A stretch of DNA of 64,000 bases from an uncultured Paracoccaceae bacterium. GTDB taxonomy: Bacteria > Pseudomonadota > Alphaproteobacteria > Rhodobacterales > Rhodobacteraceae. A model generated the notes under the pieces. It searched no databases, was not told where the DNA came from, and was given only the letters and a program-made list of their open reading frames with translations. Location of the stretch: assembly GCA_947494675.1 (NCBI GenBank), contig CANLVP010000003.1, positions 124,001-188,000 on the forward strand, read 5' to 3'. Made by a program: the position numbers and the translations under genes. This document shows positions 53,828 to 62,592 of this stretch, in pieces (position 1 is the stretch's first letter; each line of letters opens with the position of its first letter).

Positions 53828-56419
53828 ATGCCCGTTGTCGTCGTCGAATCCCCAGCTAAGGCTAAGACAATCAACAAATATTTGGGGTCCGACTATACGG
53901 TTTTGGCATCCTACGGTCACGTCCGCGACCTGCCCCCGAAAGACGGATCCGTGCAGCCCGACGACGATTTCGCCATGACATGGCAGGTCGCCAGCGACAG
54001 CAAAAAGCACATCAAGGCGATCGTTGACGCGCTCAAAGAGGACCCCGAACTGATCCTCGCGACCGACCCCGACCGCGAAGGTGAGGCGATCAGCTGGCAC
54101 CTGTGGGAAGAATTGTCCAACAAGCGCGGGCTGAAGATCACCAAGGCCGACCGCGTGGTGTTCAACGCGATCACCAAGTCCGCCGTGACCGAGGCGATGA
54201 AGAACCCGCGTCAGGTCGATCAGCCCTTGGTTGACGCCTATCTGGCCCGTCGCGCGCTGGATTATCTGGTGGGCTTTAACCTCTCGCCTGTGCTTTGGCG
54301 CAAGCTGCCCGGTTCCCGCTCTGCTGGCCGCGTGCAATCTGTGACGCTCCGCCTGATCGTTGAGCGCGAGATGGAGATTGAGGCGTTCCGCGCGCAGGAA
54401 TACTGGTCTGTAAAGGCGCAGCTAAACTCCGCCCGTGGGCAAGCGTTTGAGGCGCGGCTGACCGTGCTCGCAGGCGAAAAGCTCGACAAGTTCAGCCTTG
54501 AGAACGAAACGCAGGCCGAATTGGCCGTGCAAGCCATCACCAGCCGCGATCTGACCGTGCAGCGGGTTGAGGCGAAACCCGGCACGCGCAACCCTTCCCC
54601 ACCCTTCATGACCTCGACCCTGCAGCAAGAGGCGAGCCGCAAGTTCGGCTTTGGCGCGCGACAGACCATGTCCGTGGCCCAGCGCCTCTATGAGGCCGGG
54701 CTGATCACCTACATGCGGACCGACGGCATCGACATGGCGCCCGAGGCCGTAACCGCCGCCCGCGACGCCATTGGCACGCGCTATGGCAAGGATTACGTGC
54801 CGGCCGAGGCGCGGGTTTACAAAAACAAAGCCAAGAACGCGCAAGAGGCGCACGAATGTGTGCGCCCCACCGACATGGCTGTCAGCGCCGAAGAGGCCAA
54901 GATCGCCGATGCAGATCAGCGCAAGCTTTATGATCTGATCTGGAAACGCACACTGGCCAGCCAAATGGCCGCCGCCCGTCTGGAACGCACCACCGCCGAC
55001 ATCGGCAGCGCCGATGGGCAGGTCATGCTCCGCGCCACCGGTCAGGTGATGATGTTCGACGGCTTCCTGCGCGTCTATGAAGAAGGCCGCGACGATGATG
55101 TGGTTGATGACGACGACAAGCGTCTGCCGCAACTGGCCGAAGGTGAGAAAGCCGAGAAGAAAGGTGTCACGCCCGAACAGCACTTTACCCAGCCCCCGCC
55201 CCGCTACACCGAGGCCACGCTGGTCAAGAAGATGGAAGAGCTGGGCATCGGGCGGCCATCCACCTACGCCAGCATCGTCACCACCATTCAGGATCGTGGC
55301 TATGTGGAAAAGGAAAAGAACCGCCTGATCCCGCAGGACAAGGGCCGTCTCGTCACGGTGTTCCTGATCAACTACTTCCGCAAATACGTGGGCTATGACT
55401 TTACGGCGGGGCTTGAGGATCAGCTTGATCAGGTCAGCGCGGGTGATGCGGACTATAAGAAGGTGTTGCACCAATTCTGGTCGGATTTCTCCGCCGCGAT
55501 TGCCGAAACCGCTGATCTGCGCATCGGTGAGGTGCTGGACAAGATCAACGAGGTGCTTGAGCCGCATCTCTTCCCACCGCTCGAAGACGGCGGCGATCCG
55601 CGCCTTTGCCCCAACTGCAATATCGGGCGGCTGTCGATGCGCACTGCACGCTCTGGCGGGGCCTTCATCGGCTGCTCGAACTACCCCGAGTGCCGCTATA
55701 CCCGTCCCTTTGGCCCGCCCGATCCTGAGGCCGAAGCCTCTGCCATCCCGCCCGAAGGCAAATTGCTGGGGCAAGATGCAGGCGACGACATCCGCGTCTT
55801 CAAGGGCCGCTTTGGCCCCTATGTGCAGCGCGGTGAGGTCACAGAGGACAACAAGAAACCACCCCGCCAAGGTGTGCCCAAGGAATGGGAGCCCGAAGAG
55901 ATCGGCCTGCCCCAGGCGCTTCGCCTACTGGAACTGCCGCGTCTTCTTGGCCCCCACCCCGAGGATGGCATCAACGTCTGGGCCAATATCGGGCGTTATG
56001 GCCCCTACCTTAAACATGCGGACACCACCTCTGACAGGGGCGGCACCAATGCCAACCTCGAAGGGATCGAGGATGTCTGGACCGTGGGCATGAACCACGC
56101 CGTGCAGCTTTTGGCGGAAAAAGTCGCGAGCCGCGGTGGCCGTGGCCGTGCCGCCAAACCGATCCGCGAGCTGGGCGAACACCCAGAGGCAGGCGGCCCG
56201 GTCGCGATCTATGACGGCAAATACGGGCCCTATGTAAAGTGGGAAAAGATCAACGCCACGATCCCCGATACGATTGAACATGCCGATCTGACCATGGCAC
56301 AGGCGGTCGACCTGATTGATGAGCGCGCGGCGAAGTCCGGCAAGAAGGTCACCAAAAAGAAAAAGCCTGCGGCGAAAAAGAAGGCACCGGCCAAAAAGAA
56401 AGCGGCGGCGAAGAAATAA
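53828..56419 (+). CDS. topA: DNA topoisomerase I
   Basis: 863-residue type IA topoisomerase relaxing negative supercoils. The Toprim metal site includes E7 in VVVVESPAKAKT and D80-P-D82-R-E84 in the DPDREGEA motif. The nicking tyrosine is Y295 in ITYMRTDG. A C-terminal zinc ribbon (CPNCNIGRL...GCSNYPECRY) and repeated RYGPY-type domains follow, then a Lys/Ala-rich DNA-binding tail of about 30 residues. ATG 53828 matches the family start MPVVVVES; the frame continues upstream without support. Confidence 0.97.
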   Translation: MPVVVVESPAKAKTINKYLGSDYTVLASYGHVRDLPPKDGSVQPDDDFAMTWQVASDSKKHIKAIVDALKEDPELILATDPDREGEAISWHLWEELSNKRGLKITKADRVVFNAITKSAVTEAMKNPRQVDQPLVDAYLARRALDYLVGFNLSPVLWRKLPGSRSAGRVQSVTLRLIVEREMEIEAFRAQEYWSVKAQLNSARGQAFEARLTVLAGEKLDKFSLENETQAELAVQAITSRDLTVQRVEAKPGTRNPSPPFMTSTLQQEASRKFGFGARQTMSVAQRLYEAGLITYMRTDGIDMAPEAVTAARDAIGTRYGKDYVPAEARVYKNKAKNAQEAHECVRPTDMAVSAEEAKIADADQRKLYDLIWKRTLASQMAAARLERTTADIGSADGQVMLRATGQVMMFDGFLRVYEEGRDDDVVDDDDKRLPQLAEGEKAEKKGVTPEQHFTQPPPRYTEATLVKKMEELGIGRPSTYASIVTTIQDRGYVEKEKNRLIPQDKGRLVTVFLINYFRKYVGYDFTAGLEDQLDQVSAGDADYKKVLHQFWSDFSAAIAETADLRIGEVLDKINEVLEPHLFPPLEDGGDPRLCPNCNIGRLSMRTARSGGAFIGCSNYPECRYTRPFGPPDPEAEASAIPPEGKLLGQDAGDDIRVFKGRFGPYVQRGEVTEDNKKPPRQGVPKEWEPEEIGLPQALRLLELPRLLGPHPEDGINVWANIGRYGPYLKHADTTSDRGGTNANLEGIEDVWTVGMNHAVQLLAEKVASRGGRGRAAKPIRELGEHPEAGGPVAIYDGKYGPYVKWEKINATIPDTIEHADLTMAQAVDLIDERAAKSGKKVTKKKKPAAKKKAPAKKKAAAKK

Positions 56420-56552
56420 TCGCCGCATTTGCACCGCATCGCGGGTCCTTTTGTGCTTGCAGCATTGGTGCGTGCCGCAGCGCGGCAAAAACGTTGACTT
56501 CCCATAGGTCATTCGTCAGACATTGACGCGTTATGACTTGGGGGAGATCGCA

Positions 56553-57269
56553 ATGAAGAAAATCTATCCATCCGCAGCTGCGGCGCTTGATGGTCTGCTG
56601 CATGACGGCATGTTCATCGCCGCTGGCGGTTTTGGCCTTTGCGGCATTCCAGAGCTTTTGCTCGACGCCATCAAGGAGGCAGGCACCAAAGACCTGACCT
56701 TCGCGTCCAACAACGCAGGCGTCGACGACTTTGGCATCGGCATCCTGTTGCAAACCCGGCAGGTCAAAAAGATGATCAGCTCTTACGTGGGTGAAAACGC
56801 GGAATTCATGCGTCAGTATCTTTCGGGCGAGCTTGAGCTTGAGTTCAACCCCCAAGGCACGTTGGCCGAGCGTATGCGCGCGGGCGGCTGCGGCATCCCC
56901 GGCTTTTACACCAAGACAGGCGTGGGCACCGTGATTGCCGAGGGCAAGGAACACAAAGACTTCCCCACCGGCAAAGACGGCGCGCCCGAGACCTACATCA
57001 TGGAGAACGGCATCTTTGCCGATCTGGCCATCGTAAAGGCGTGGAAGGCGGACGAGAGCGGTAACCTCGTGTTCCGCAAAACCGCGCGGAACTTTAACCC
57101 CCCTGCGGCCATGTGCGGCAAGACCTGTGTGGTTGAGGTCGAAGAGATCGTGCCGCTAGGCAGTCTGGAGCCTGATAATATCCACTTGCCCGGCATTTAC
57201 GTGCACCGGATCATTCAGGGCGAGCACGAGAAACGCATCGAACAACGCACCGTCCGGGAGAAAGCATAA
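56553..57269 (+). CDS. scoA: 3-oxoacid CoA-transferase subunit A
   Basis: 238-residue alpha subunit of a family I CoA-transferase that moves CoA from succinyl-CoA (or acyl-CoA) to acetoacetate or a related 3-oxoacid. [16 protein letters not shown] and [14 protein letters not shown] are family marks. ATG 56553 follows GGGGAG. The stop overlaps subunit B by one base (TAATG). Exact CoA acceptor (acetoacetate or 3-oxoadipate) is not decided by sequence. Confidence 0.92.
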   Translation: MKKIYPSAAAALDGLLHDGMFIAAGGFGLCGIPELLLDAIKEAGTKDLTFASNNAGVDDFGIGILLQTRQVKKMISSYVGENAEFMRQYLSGELELEFNPQGTLAERMRAGGCGIPGFYTKTGVGTVIAEGKEHKDFPTGKDGAPETYIMENGIFADLAIVKAWKADESGNLVFRKTARNFNPPAAMCGKTCVVEVEEIVPLGSLEPDNIHLPGIYVHRIIQGEHEKRIEQRTVREKA

Positions 57270-57889
57270 TGTGGGATCGTAACCAGATGGCCGAACGGGC
57301 CGCGCAGGAACTCGAAGACGGCATGTATGTGAACCTTGGCATCGGCATCCCGACGCTGGTGGCCAACTATGTTGGTGACAAGGACATTACCCTTCAGTCC
57401 GAGAACGGCATGTTGGGCATGGGCCCCTTCCCGTTTGAAGGGGAAGAAGACGCGGACCTGATTAATGCAGGCAAGCAGACGATCACCGAGCTGCGCCGGA
57501 CCTCTTACTTTGACAGTGCCACCAGCTTTGGCATGATCCGCGGCGGCAAGATCGCAGCGGCGATCCTTGGCGCGATGGAAGTTGATGAAAAGGGCGATCT
57601 GGCGAACTGGATGATCCCCGGCAAGCTGGTCAAGGGCATGGGCGGCGCGATGGATCTGGTCGCAGGCGTGGGCCGCGTGATCGTTGTGATGGACCACACC
57701 AACAAGCACGGCGACAGCAAACTGCTCAAGGCCTGCACCCTGCCCCTGACGGGTCAAGGCGTCGTGGACCGGATCATCACCAACCTTGGTGTGCTGGATG
57801 TGGTGCCCGGCGGGTTGAAAATCGTGGAAACCGCCGACGGCGTCACGGAAGAAGGGCTGCGCGCGGCAACCGAGGCGACAATCGTCTAA
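57269..57889 (+). CDS. scoB: 3-oxoacid CoA-transferase subunit B
   Basis: 206-residue beta subunit. The catalytic glutamate that forms the CoA thioester is E45 in TLQSENGMLGMGP, with GIGIPTLVANYV near the N-terminus and GLRAATEATIV at the end. Coupled to subunit A. A strong terminator follows. Confidence 0.94.
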   Translation: MWDRNQMAERAAQELEDGMYVNLGIGIPTLVANYVGDKDITLQSENGMLGMGPFPFEGEEDADLINAGKQTITELRRTSYFDSATSFGMIRGGKIAAAILGAMEVDEKGDLANWMIPGKLVKGMGGAMDLVAGVGRVIVVMDHTNKHGDSKLLKACTLPLTGQGVVDRIITNLGVLDVVPGGLKIVETADGVTEEGLRAATEATIV

Positions 57890-57911
57890 GCCCCTTCTCT
57901 ATGAGCAAAGC

Positions 57912-57945
57912 AAAAGGCGCAGCGATTGATCGCTGCGCCTTTTTT
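57912..57945. terminator. Rho-independent terminator after scoB
   Basis: AAAAGGCGCAGCGAT (57912-57926) pairs with ATCGCTGCGCCTTTT (57929-57943), followed by more T. Being A- and T-flanked, it can serve both the CoA-transferase operon and the convergent lytic transglycosylase gene. Confidence 0.9.
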
Positions 57946-57961
57946 GCATTTCAGGGTGTGT

Positions 57962-58771
57962 CTACTGGCTGTTGACCGCAAAGACGCAGCCATCGCTGAC
58001 CAATTGCGGCGGTGTGCGGCAAAGCCCCTTGGCCACGTTGAACGCCGCCAGCACCTTTGGCACGTAGGCGCGGGTTTCAGGGAATGGCGGCACGCCTTCA
58101 TGGTCGCGCACCGATCCTTCGCCTGCATTATATCCGGCCAGCACCAGTATGGGGTCGCCGTCAAAGTGCTTCATCAACCAGGACAGATAGGCGACGCCGC
58201 CTTTGATGTTCTGGCTGGGGTCGCTGCGGTCGGTCACGCCAAAGCGTTCGGCGGTCGCAGGCATCAATTGCATCAGACCATGCGCGCCTGCGGTGCTTGT
58301 GGCATCCGATTTGCCCGCACTTTCAATTGCGATGAGCGCCAGCACCAATGCGGGCGAGACATCTTTGCCCACAGTCTCGCGCAGGATATCCATCCCATGG
58401 GCCTGTGCGATGCCTTGTAAGGTCTGTAGCCGCGGCGCGGGCACACCTTTGCCCGCAGGGGCCGCGTTCATCGCCAAGAGCGCTTGTTCCAGCCGCCCCG
58501 GCCCGCTGTCATTGAGATCGGGTGAGACATCTTGCCAGAACCATTCCAGCCCTGTCAGCTTTGGCGCGGCTGCCACGGGCGGCACCGGGGCCAATGTCGC
58601 GGGCGCGGCCGTTGGATCAACCTGCACGGTGATCCGATTGCCTGCATTGCCTGACGGCACTGTCACGCGCTTAAAGGTAAAGTCCGGTTGGAGCCGCGTA
58701 TCTTCCGCGAATACGGGATTCGCGCACATTAAAAGGGCCAAAGCCCTAACGCTTCGTTTAATCGCCTGCAT
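57962..58771 (-). CDS. Lytic transglycosylase domain protein
   Basis: 269-residue secreted murein lyase. The signal peptide MQAIKRSVRALALLMCANPVFA is followed by a Pro/Ala-rich linker (about 55-75) and an SLT-like domain with catalytic Glu150 in LIAIESAGKSDATST and GLMQLMPATAERFGV. GYNAGEGSVRDHEGVPPFPETRAY is the typical C-terminal part. Divergent from the Flp pilus locus. A role in passing the pilus through the wall is possible but only positional. An upstream ATG (58786) adds five residues. Confidence 0.88.
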   Translation of the reverse strand: MQAIKRSVRALALLMCANPVFAEDTRLQPDFTFKRVTVPSGNAGNRITVQVDPTAAPATLAPVPPVAAAPKLTGLEWFWQDVSPDLNDSGPGRLEQALLAMNAAPAGKGVPAPRLQTLQGIAQAHGMDILRETVGKDVSPALVLALIAIESAGKSDATSTAGAHGLMQLMPATAERFGVTDRSDPSQNIKGGVAYLSWLMKHFDGDPILVLAGYNAGEGSVRDHEGVPPFPETRAYVPKVLAAFNVAKGLCRTPPQLVSDGCVFAVNSQ

Positions 58772-59122
58772 TTTTGTCCGCCTCAACGGTTTTTATTGCC
58801 CACAGACTCGCAGATTCAGATCGTATAAACCACGAATTGTGAAACAATGGGCCAAATCAGGCGCCATTCGCAGCAAACCGGCAACGCCCAAACCCCACCA
58901 TTCAGAAATTATTCATTTTTATTCCGTTTAATTTCAGTGACTTATGGTTTTTTATCGGTTTTTCAGCCAACCGCCCAAAATTGCACGAAACCAGCCCAAA
59001 TCATGCCCCAATCAGAGGGCTATATGTCCTCATCCAAGACGGGGATCGGGCCAACAAGAGGCCGGTTCGAGATGATCCGCCGCGGTAAACTGAAACGAGT
59101 AATACCCTGAGGAGGGAATAAC
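58772..59122. other. AT-rich intergenic region before flp1
   Basis: 351 bp between the divergent transglycosylase and first pilin genes, with several A/T runs (for example AATTATTCATTTTTATTCCG). No gene is supported in it. It should hold both promoters, but no convincing -35/-10 pair or CtrA-type TTAA-N7-TTAA site was found. Confidence 0.5.
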
Positions 59123-59302
59123 ATGCTTAACTTTATCAAGAACTTCCGCAACGACGAAGACGGCGCAGTCACAGTTGACTGGGTTGTGCTGACAGCTGCA
59201 ATCGTGGCCCTGGGCCTGGTTGTGGGTACATCCGTTAAGGGTGGCGCAACTACTCTGGCTGCCGACGTTGGCGCTGACTTGACCGCACAGGTCACACCAT
59301 AA
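59123..59302 (+). CDS. flp1: Flp family type IVb pilin 1
   Basis: 59-residue prepilin. A short leader MLNFIKNFRNDEDG ends in Gly and the mature hydrophobic helix begins AVTVDWVVLTAAIVALGLVV. Normal Flp pilins have Glu then Tyr at +5/+6; here these are Asp-Trp. A strong GGAGGG Shine-Dalgarno (59110-59115) is followed by ATG. A terminator stem directly after suggests it is the most abundant transcript. Too short for many annotation cut-offs. Confidence 0.92.
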   Translation: MLNFIKNFRNDEDGAVTVDWVVLTAAIVALGLVVGTSVKGGATTLAADVGADLTAQVTP

Positions 59303-59325
59303 TCTTCGTCTTCTGACGATGATTG

Positions 59326-59358
59326 GGCCGCACCATTATGTGGTGCGGCCTTTTTTTT
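59326..59358 (+). terminator. Terminator/attenuator after flp1
   Basis: GGCCGCACCA-TTATG-TGGTGCGGCC with a run of eight T (59351-59358). A strong intrinsic terminator, probably leaky if pilin 2 is read through, giving graded pilin expression. Confidence 0.9.
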
Positions 59359-59465
59359 GGCCTGACGCTGCTGTCAGGCGCGCCCCTGCCCGGACGTCTG
59401 CCAATTATCCAGACAAAGTTCCTGCGCTTGTGGCGTTACACGATACGCAAAAAAGGAGCTCTGTC

Positions 59466-59645
59466 ATGCGGCAGTTTTTCAAAACCTTTCGGAACGACGA
59501 AGACGGCGCAGTCACAGTTGACTGGGTTGTTCTGACCGCGGCCATCGTGGCGCTGGGTCTTGTCGTCGGCACATCCGTGCGCGGCGGTACAACAACCCTC
59601 GCTGCTGACCTTGGTGCAGATATGACGGCAATGGTCACACCCTAA
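59466..59645 (+). CDS. flp2: Flp family type IVb pilin 2
   Basis: 59 residues, nearly the same as pilin 1 from residue 9 on (FRNDEDGAVTVDWVVLTAAI), with small changes at the start (MRQFFKT) and end (LGADMTAMVTP). Gly-Ala processing site and Asp-Trp at +5/+6. AAGGAG at about 59452 precedes ATG. Recent tandem duplicate of flp1. Confidence 0.9.
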   Translation: MRQFFKTFRNDEDGAVTVDWVVLTAAIVALGLVVGTSVRGGTTTLAADLGADMTAMVTP

Positions 59646-59662
59646 TCCGTCCTGAACGACGT

Positions 59663-59691
59663 AAAAGCCGCGCTATCACAGCGCGGCTTTT
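59663..59691 (+). terminator. Terminator after flp2
   Basis: AAAAGCCGCGCT (59663-59674) and AGCGCGGCTTTT (59680-59691) form a 12-bp stem around ATCAC, ending in T residues. It separates pilin 2 from pilin 3. Confidence 0.85.
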
Positions 59692-59807
59692 GCTATGTGC
59701 GGATCGCTAAAATCCGCTGGAAATTCGCCAAAATGCCGGGTGTGTGCCACGAACGGGCCGCATTCACCATTTACCAATACGTTGAGTGTAACCAAGTGAG
59801 GCCCGCT

Positions 59808-59987
59808 ATGTGGCAGAAATTCAAACAGTTCCGCGCTGACCAAGATGGCGCAATCTCCGTCGACTGGGTCGTGCTGACCGCTGGCATCATGTTGTTTGCC
59901 GGCGTTGTTGCCACACTCGTCAAAGACGGTGCCATCGATGGCGGTGATGACATCGGTAACCAAGTGGCGGCCATGGCGACGCCGTAA
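59808..59987 (+). CDS. flp3: Flp family type IVb pilin 3 (divergent)
   Basis: 59-residue pilin: leader MWQKFKQFRADQDG then AISVDWVVLTAGIMLFAGVV. Same length and Gly cleavage site as pilins 1 and 2 but a different tail (KDGAIDGGDDIGNQVAAMATP), so it has a separate role such as a minor pilin (inference). Weaker ribosome site (GTGAGG). Upstream of cpaB by 77 bp. Confidence 0.88.
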   Translation: MWQKFKQFRADQDGAISVDWVVLTAGIMLFAGVVATLVKDGAIDGGDDIGNQVAAMATP

Positions 59988-60064
59988 GGCTGCTGTGACC
60001 GAAAATTTAACGATTCAACACAAGCACGGGTAATCCGGCTGTATTAAAGAAACGAGGTACGACA

Positions 60065-60931
60065 ATGCGCGCAGTATTTGGACTGGTATTGGTTCTAGGC
60101 ATGGGGCTCGCGGGTTTCGCGGTCTACATGGTCAAGGGCTACATGACCGATCAGGAAGCCGCGTTGATCGCAGAGCGTCAGCGCGCGCAGGCATCCGTCG
60201 CAACCGTTGACGTCTATGCCGTCAACCGCGATGTGGCTTATGGCGAAGAGTTGACAGCCGACGATGTGACGCTGGTCAAATACGCCGCTGACTTCTTGCC
60301 CGAAGGTGTCTTCAAAACCGAAGAAGAGCTTTTCCCGCAAGGTACCGAAGTGGTTCGCGCTGCAACCCGCGCCATGATCGCAAACGAACCTGTACTTATC
60401 TCTAAGGTGACGGACCCCGGAGAGATTGCAGGCATCACCCAAAGCCTTCGGCCTGGCATGCGCGCGTTTGAAATCAACATCGGTGCAACATCTGGCGTGT
60501 CCAGCTTTGTGCGCCCCGGTGACCGCGTTGACGTCTATTGGACCGGGTCTGTTGGTGGCGGCGCTTATGGCGAACCACGCGAAATCACCCGCCGCATTCA
60601 AAACGGGGTAGAGCTGATTGCCGTGAACCAATCGACCGACCCAGAGCTTGAGAATGACGAAATCCCCCGCACCCTGACGGTGCAGGTTAGCCAGAACGAC
60701 GTGTTGGGTCTGGCCCAGCTGCAGACCACCGGGTCGCTTTCGATGTCACTTGTCGGCACCGGCGACACAACCGAAGCAAGCGTGGTTGAAGTGGATCAGG
60801 CATCGCTTTTGGGATTGCAGCAATTGGCACCAGAAGCCGCACCAATCCCGCAGGCCGCGCCGCAAACCTGCACAATCCGGACCCGTCGCGGTGCTGAAGT
60901 GGTCGAAATCCCGATCCCCTGCACCAACTAA
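60065..60931 (+). CDS. cpaB: Flp pilus assembly protein CpaB (RcpC)
   Basis: 288-residue periplasmic pilus assembly factor. An N-terminal membrane anchor (about 3-24) precedes a SAF-type domain (about 47-112: VDVYAVNRDVAYGEELTADDV) and the RcpC core with FEINIGATSGVSSFVRPGDRVDVYWTG. The C-terminal tail has Cys residues in QTCTIRTRRG and IPCTN. First assembly gene after the pilins. Confidence 0.93.
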   Translation: MRAVFGLVLVLGMGLAGFAVYMVKGYMTDQEAALIAERQRAQASVATVDVYAVNRDVAYGEELTADDVTLVKYAADFLPEGVFKTEEELFPQGTEVVRAATRAMIANEPVLISKVTDPGEIAGITQSLRPGMRAFEINIGATSGVSSFVRPGDRVDVYWTGSVGGGAYGEPREITRRIQNGVELIAVNQSTDPELENDEIPRTLTVQVSQNDVLGLAQLQTTGSLSMSLVGTGDTTEASVVEVDQASLLGLQQLAPEAAPIPQAAPQTCTIRTRRGAEVVEIPIPCTN

Positions 60932-60958
60932 CCTCGGGTTAACTTTCTCAACAATTTC

Positions 60959-60990
60959 AAGGGCGCGGCGTGGAAATACGCCGCGCCCTT
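60959..60990 (+). terminator. Terminator after cpaB
   Basis: AAGGGCGCGGCGT (60959-60971) and ACGCCGCGCCCTT (60978-60990) form a perfect 13-bp stem around GGAAAT. A short T-rich tail follows. It may limit read-through into cpaC. Confidence 0.8.
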
Positions 60991-61096
60991 TGTCTTGACG
61001 AATCGCCACCTGTTGCCAGTTGTCCACATAAAGGCCACCCCGCAAGGCATTGATTCTTGCAATAAATGCAGGTCCGGGGCATGGTCGCCTCAATGA

Positions 61097-61112
61097 TGGA
61101 GAATAATCTCCA
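61097..61112 (+). repeat. Small hairpin in the cpaC leader
   Basis: TGGAGA-ATAA-TCTCCA lies 35-50 bp before the cpaC ATG. Possible leader structure or operator; no known match. Confidence 0.35.
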
Positions 61113-61145
61113 CGTACGAGGCGTGATCGGAGAGGCAGGTCACTT

Positions 61146-62573
61146 ATGACATATGACAAATTTCTAAAGGCGGCTCTGACCGGCCTGACGTTGGCGTTGA
61201 CCACAACACCAACGTTTGCACCAGCAGAGACGTTGCGCGTAATGCGCGGGGCACCATCAGGGGCGCTTAATGTCCCGATGAACCGTGCGGTGGTCGTCGA
61301 AAGTGACGTCCCCTTCACAGAACTCAGCATCGCCAACCCCGGCATCGCTGACATTTCATCCCTGTCGGATCGCACGATTTACGTGCTCGGCAAGGAACCA
61401 GGCCGTACCACATTGACCCTTTTGGGCGCTGATGGGCGCTTGATTACCAACGTCGATGTGCACGTCACACCCGATATCGCAGAATTCAAGGAACGCCTGC
61501 AGCAAATCCTGCCCGGCGAGAACATTGAAGTGCGCACAGCAAACAACGGCATCGTGCTTTCCGGCACCGTCAGCAGCATCGCGCGGCTGGATCGGGCGCT
61601 GGAGCTGGCACAACGCTACGCCCCTGACCGGGTGTCCAACCTGATGAGCGTTGGCGGAACCCAGCAAGTGATGCTGAAAGTCCGCTTTGCAGAGATGCAG
61701 CGCAGCGTCAGCAAGTCGCTGTCGTCTTCCATCGGCATCCAAGGCACCGCGCTGAGCGGTGATCTGGGTCTGGCGGCTGGTACAAACAGCCTCAATAACT
61801 CCGGTTCGCTTACCAACACCTTTGGTGGGGCCGTCCCGGCGACAAACGATGCAAACGGCGCATTCCTCTTTGGTTTTAATGCCGGTGGGGTTGAGGTCGG
61901 GATGCTTCTCGAAGCGCTTGAAGCACGCGGTGTTGTCCGCACATTGGCGGAACCAAACCTCACTGCCCTCTCGGGCCAGGAGGCAAAGTTCCTTGCAGGT
62001 GGCGAATATCCTGTCCCTGTCAGCCAGACAGACGGCGCGATCAGCATCCAGTATAAGCCTTTCGGCGTGGAAATGATCTTTACCCCCCGCGTTGTGGATG
62101 GTGACATCATCAACCTGGAACTGGTGGCCGCCGTGTCATCGATCGATGCCACCAACGGGATCACGATCAACGGCTTTACCATCGACGCCTTCAAGCGCCG
62201 CGAGACATCGACCACGGTCGAGATGCGCGACGGTGAAAGCTTTGCGATTGCAGGCCTTTTGCAGGACGACTTTACCGATTTGAGCGGTCAAGTGCCTTGG
62301 GTTGGCGACATCCCAGTGCTTGGTTCACTCTTCCGGTCTGCGGAATACAGCCGCAACCAGACAGAATTGGTCATCATCGTCACACCGCATCTGGTCACAC
62401 CGACCCGTGGCGAGGCTTTGGCCCTGCCCACTGATCGTGTGCAGCCACCAAGCGAGAAGGATCTGTTCCTCTTTGGCCGCGTGGCCGCTGATGGTGCACC
62501 TTCGACAGGTGGTGCCGGTGAAGTAGCGCGTCAGGACTTCAGCGGGTCCTACGGCTATGTACTTGACGAATAA
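61146..62573 (+). CDS. cpaC: Flp pilus outer-membrane secretin CpaC (RcpA)
   Basis: 475-residue secretin forming the outer-membrane pore for the Flp pilus. Signal peptide ends near TFAPA. An N-terminal domain with the pilus-type VPMNRAVVVESDVPFTELSI and a BON-like strand region (about 90-160) is followed by the secretin domain with VGGTQQVMLKVRFAEMQRSV, LEALEARGVVRTLAEPNLTALSG and VPWVGDIPVLGSLFRS. A GGAGAGG site precedes ATG. Confidence 0.95.
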   Translation: MTYDKFLKAALTGLTLALTTTPTFAPAETLRVMRGAPSGALNVPMNRAVVVESDVPFTELSIANPGIADISSLSDRTIYVLGKEPGRTTLTLLGADGRLITNVDVHVTPDIAEFKERLQQILPGENIEVRTANNGIVLSGTVSSIARLDRALELAQRYAPDRVSNLMSVGGTQQVMLKVRFAEMQRSVSKSLSSSIGIQGTALSGDLGLAAGTNSLNNSGSLTNTFGGAVPATNDANGAFLFGFNAGGVEVGMLLEALEARGVVRTLAEPNLTALSGQEAKFLAGGEYPVPVSQTDGAISIQYKPFGVEMIFTPRVVDGDIINLELVAAVSSIDATNGITINGFTIDAFKRRETSTTVEMRDGESFAIAGLLQDDFTDLSGQVPWVGDIPVLGSLFRSAEYSRNQTELVIIVTPHLVTPTRGEALALPTDRVQPPSEKDLFLFGRVAADGAPSTGGAGEVARQDFSGSYGYVLDE

Positions 62574-62592
62574 GAGAAAAGGGAGCGACGCG

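Noticed and set aside
54422-55870. 482-codon open frame on the minus strand
   Set aside because: Lies inside topA on the opposite strand; high GC makes long antisense frames common and it has no recognisable domain.
58772-59122. CtrA binding site (TTAA-N7-TTAA) in the Flp promoter region
   Set aside because: TTAA occurs once, but no second half-site at the right spacing was found.
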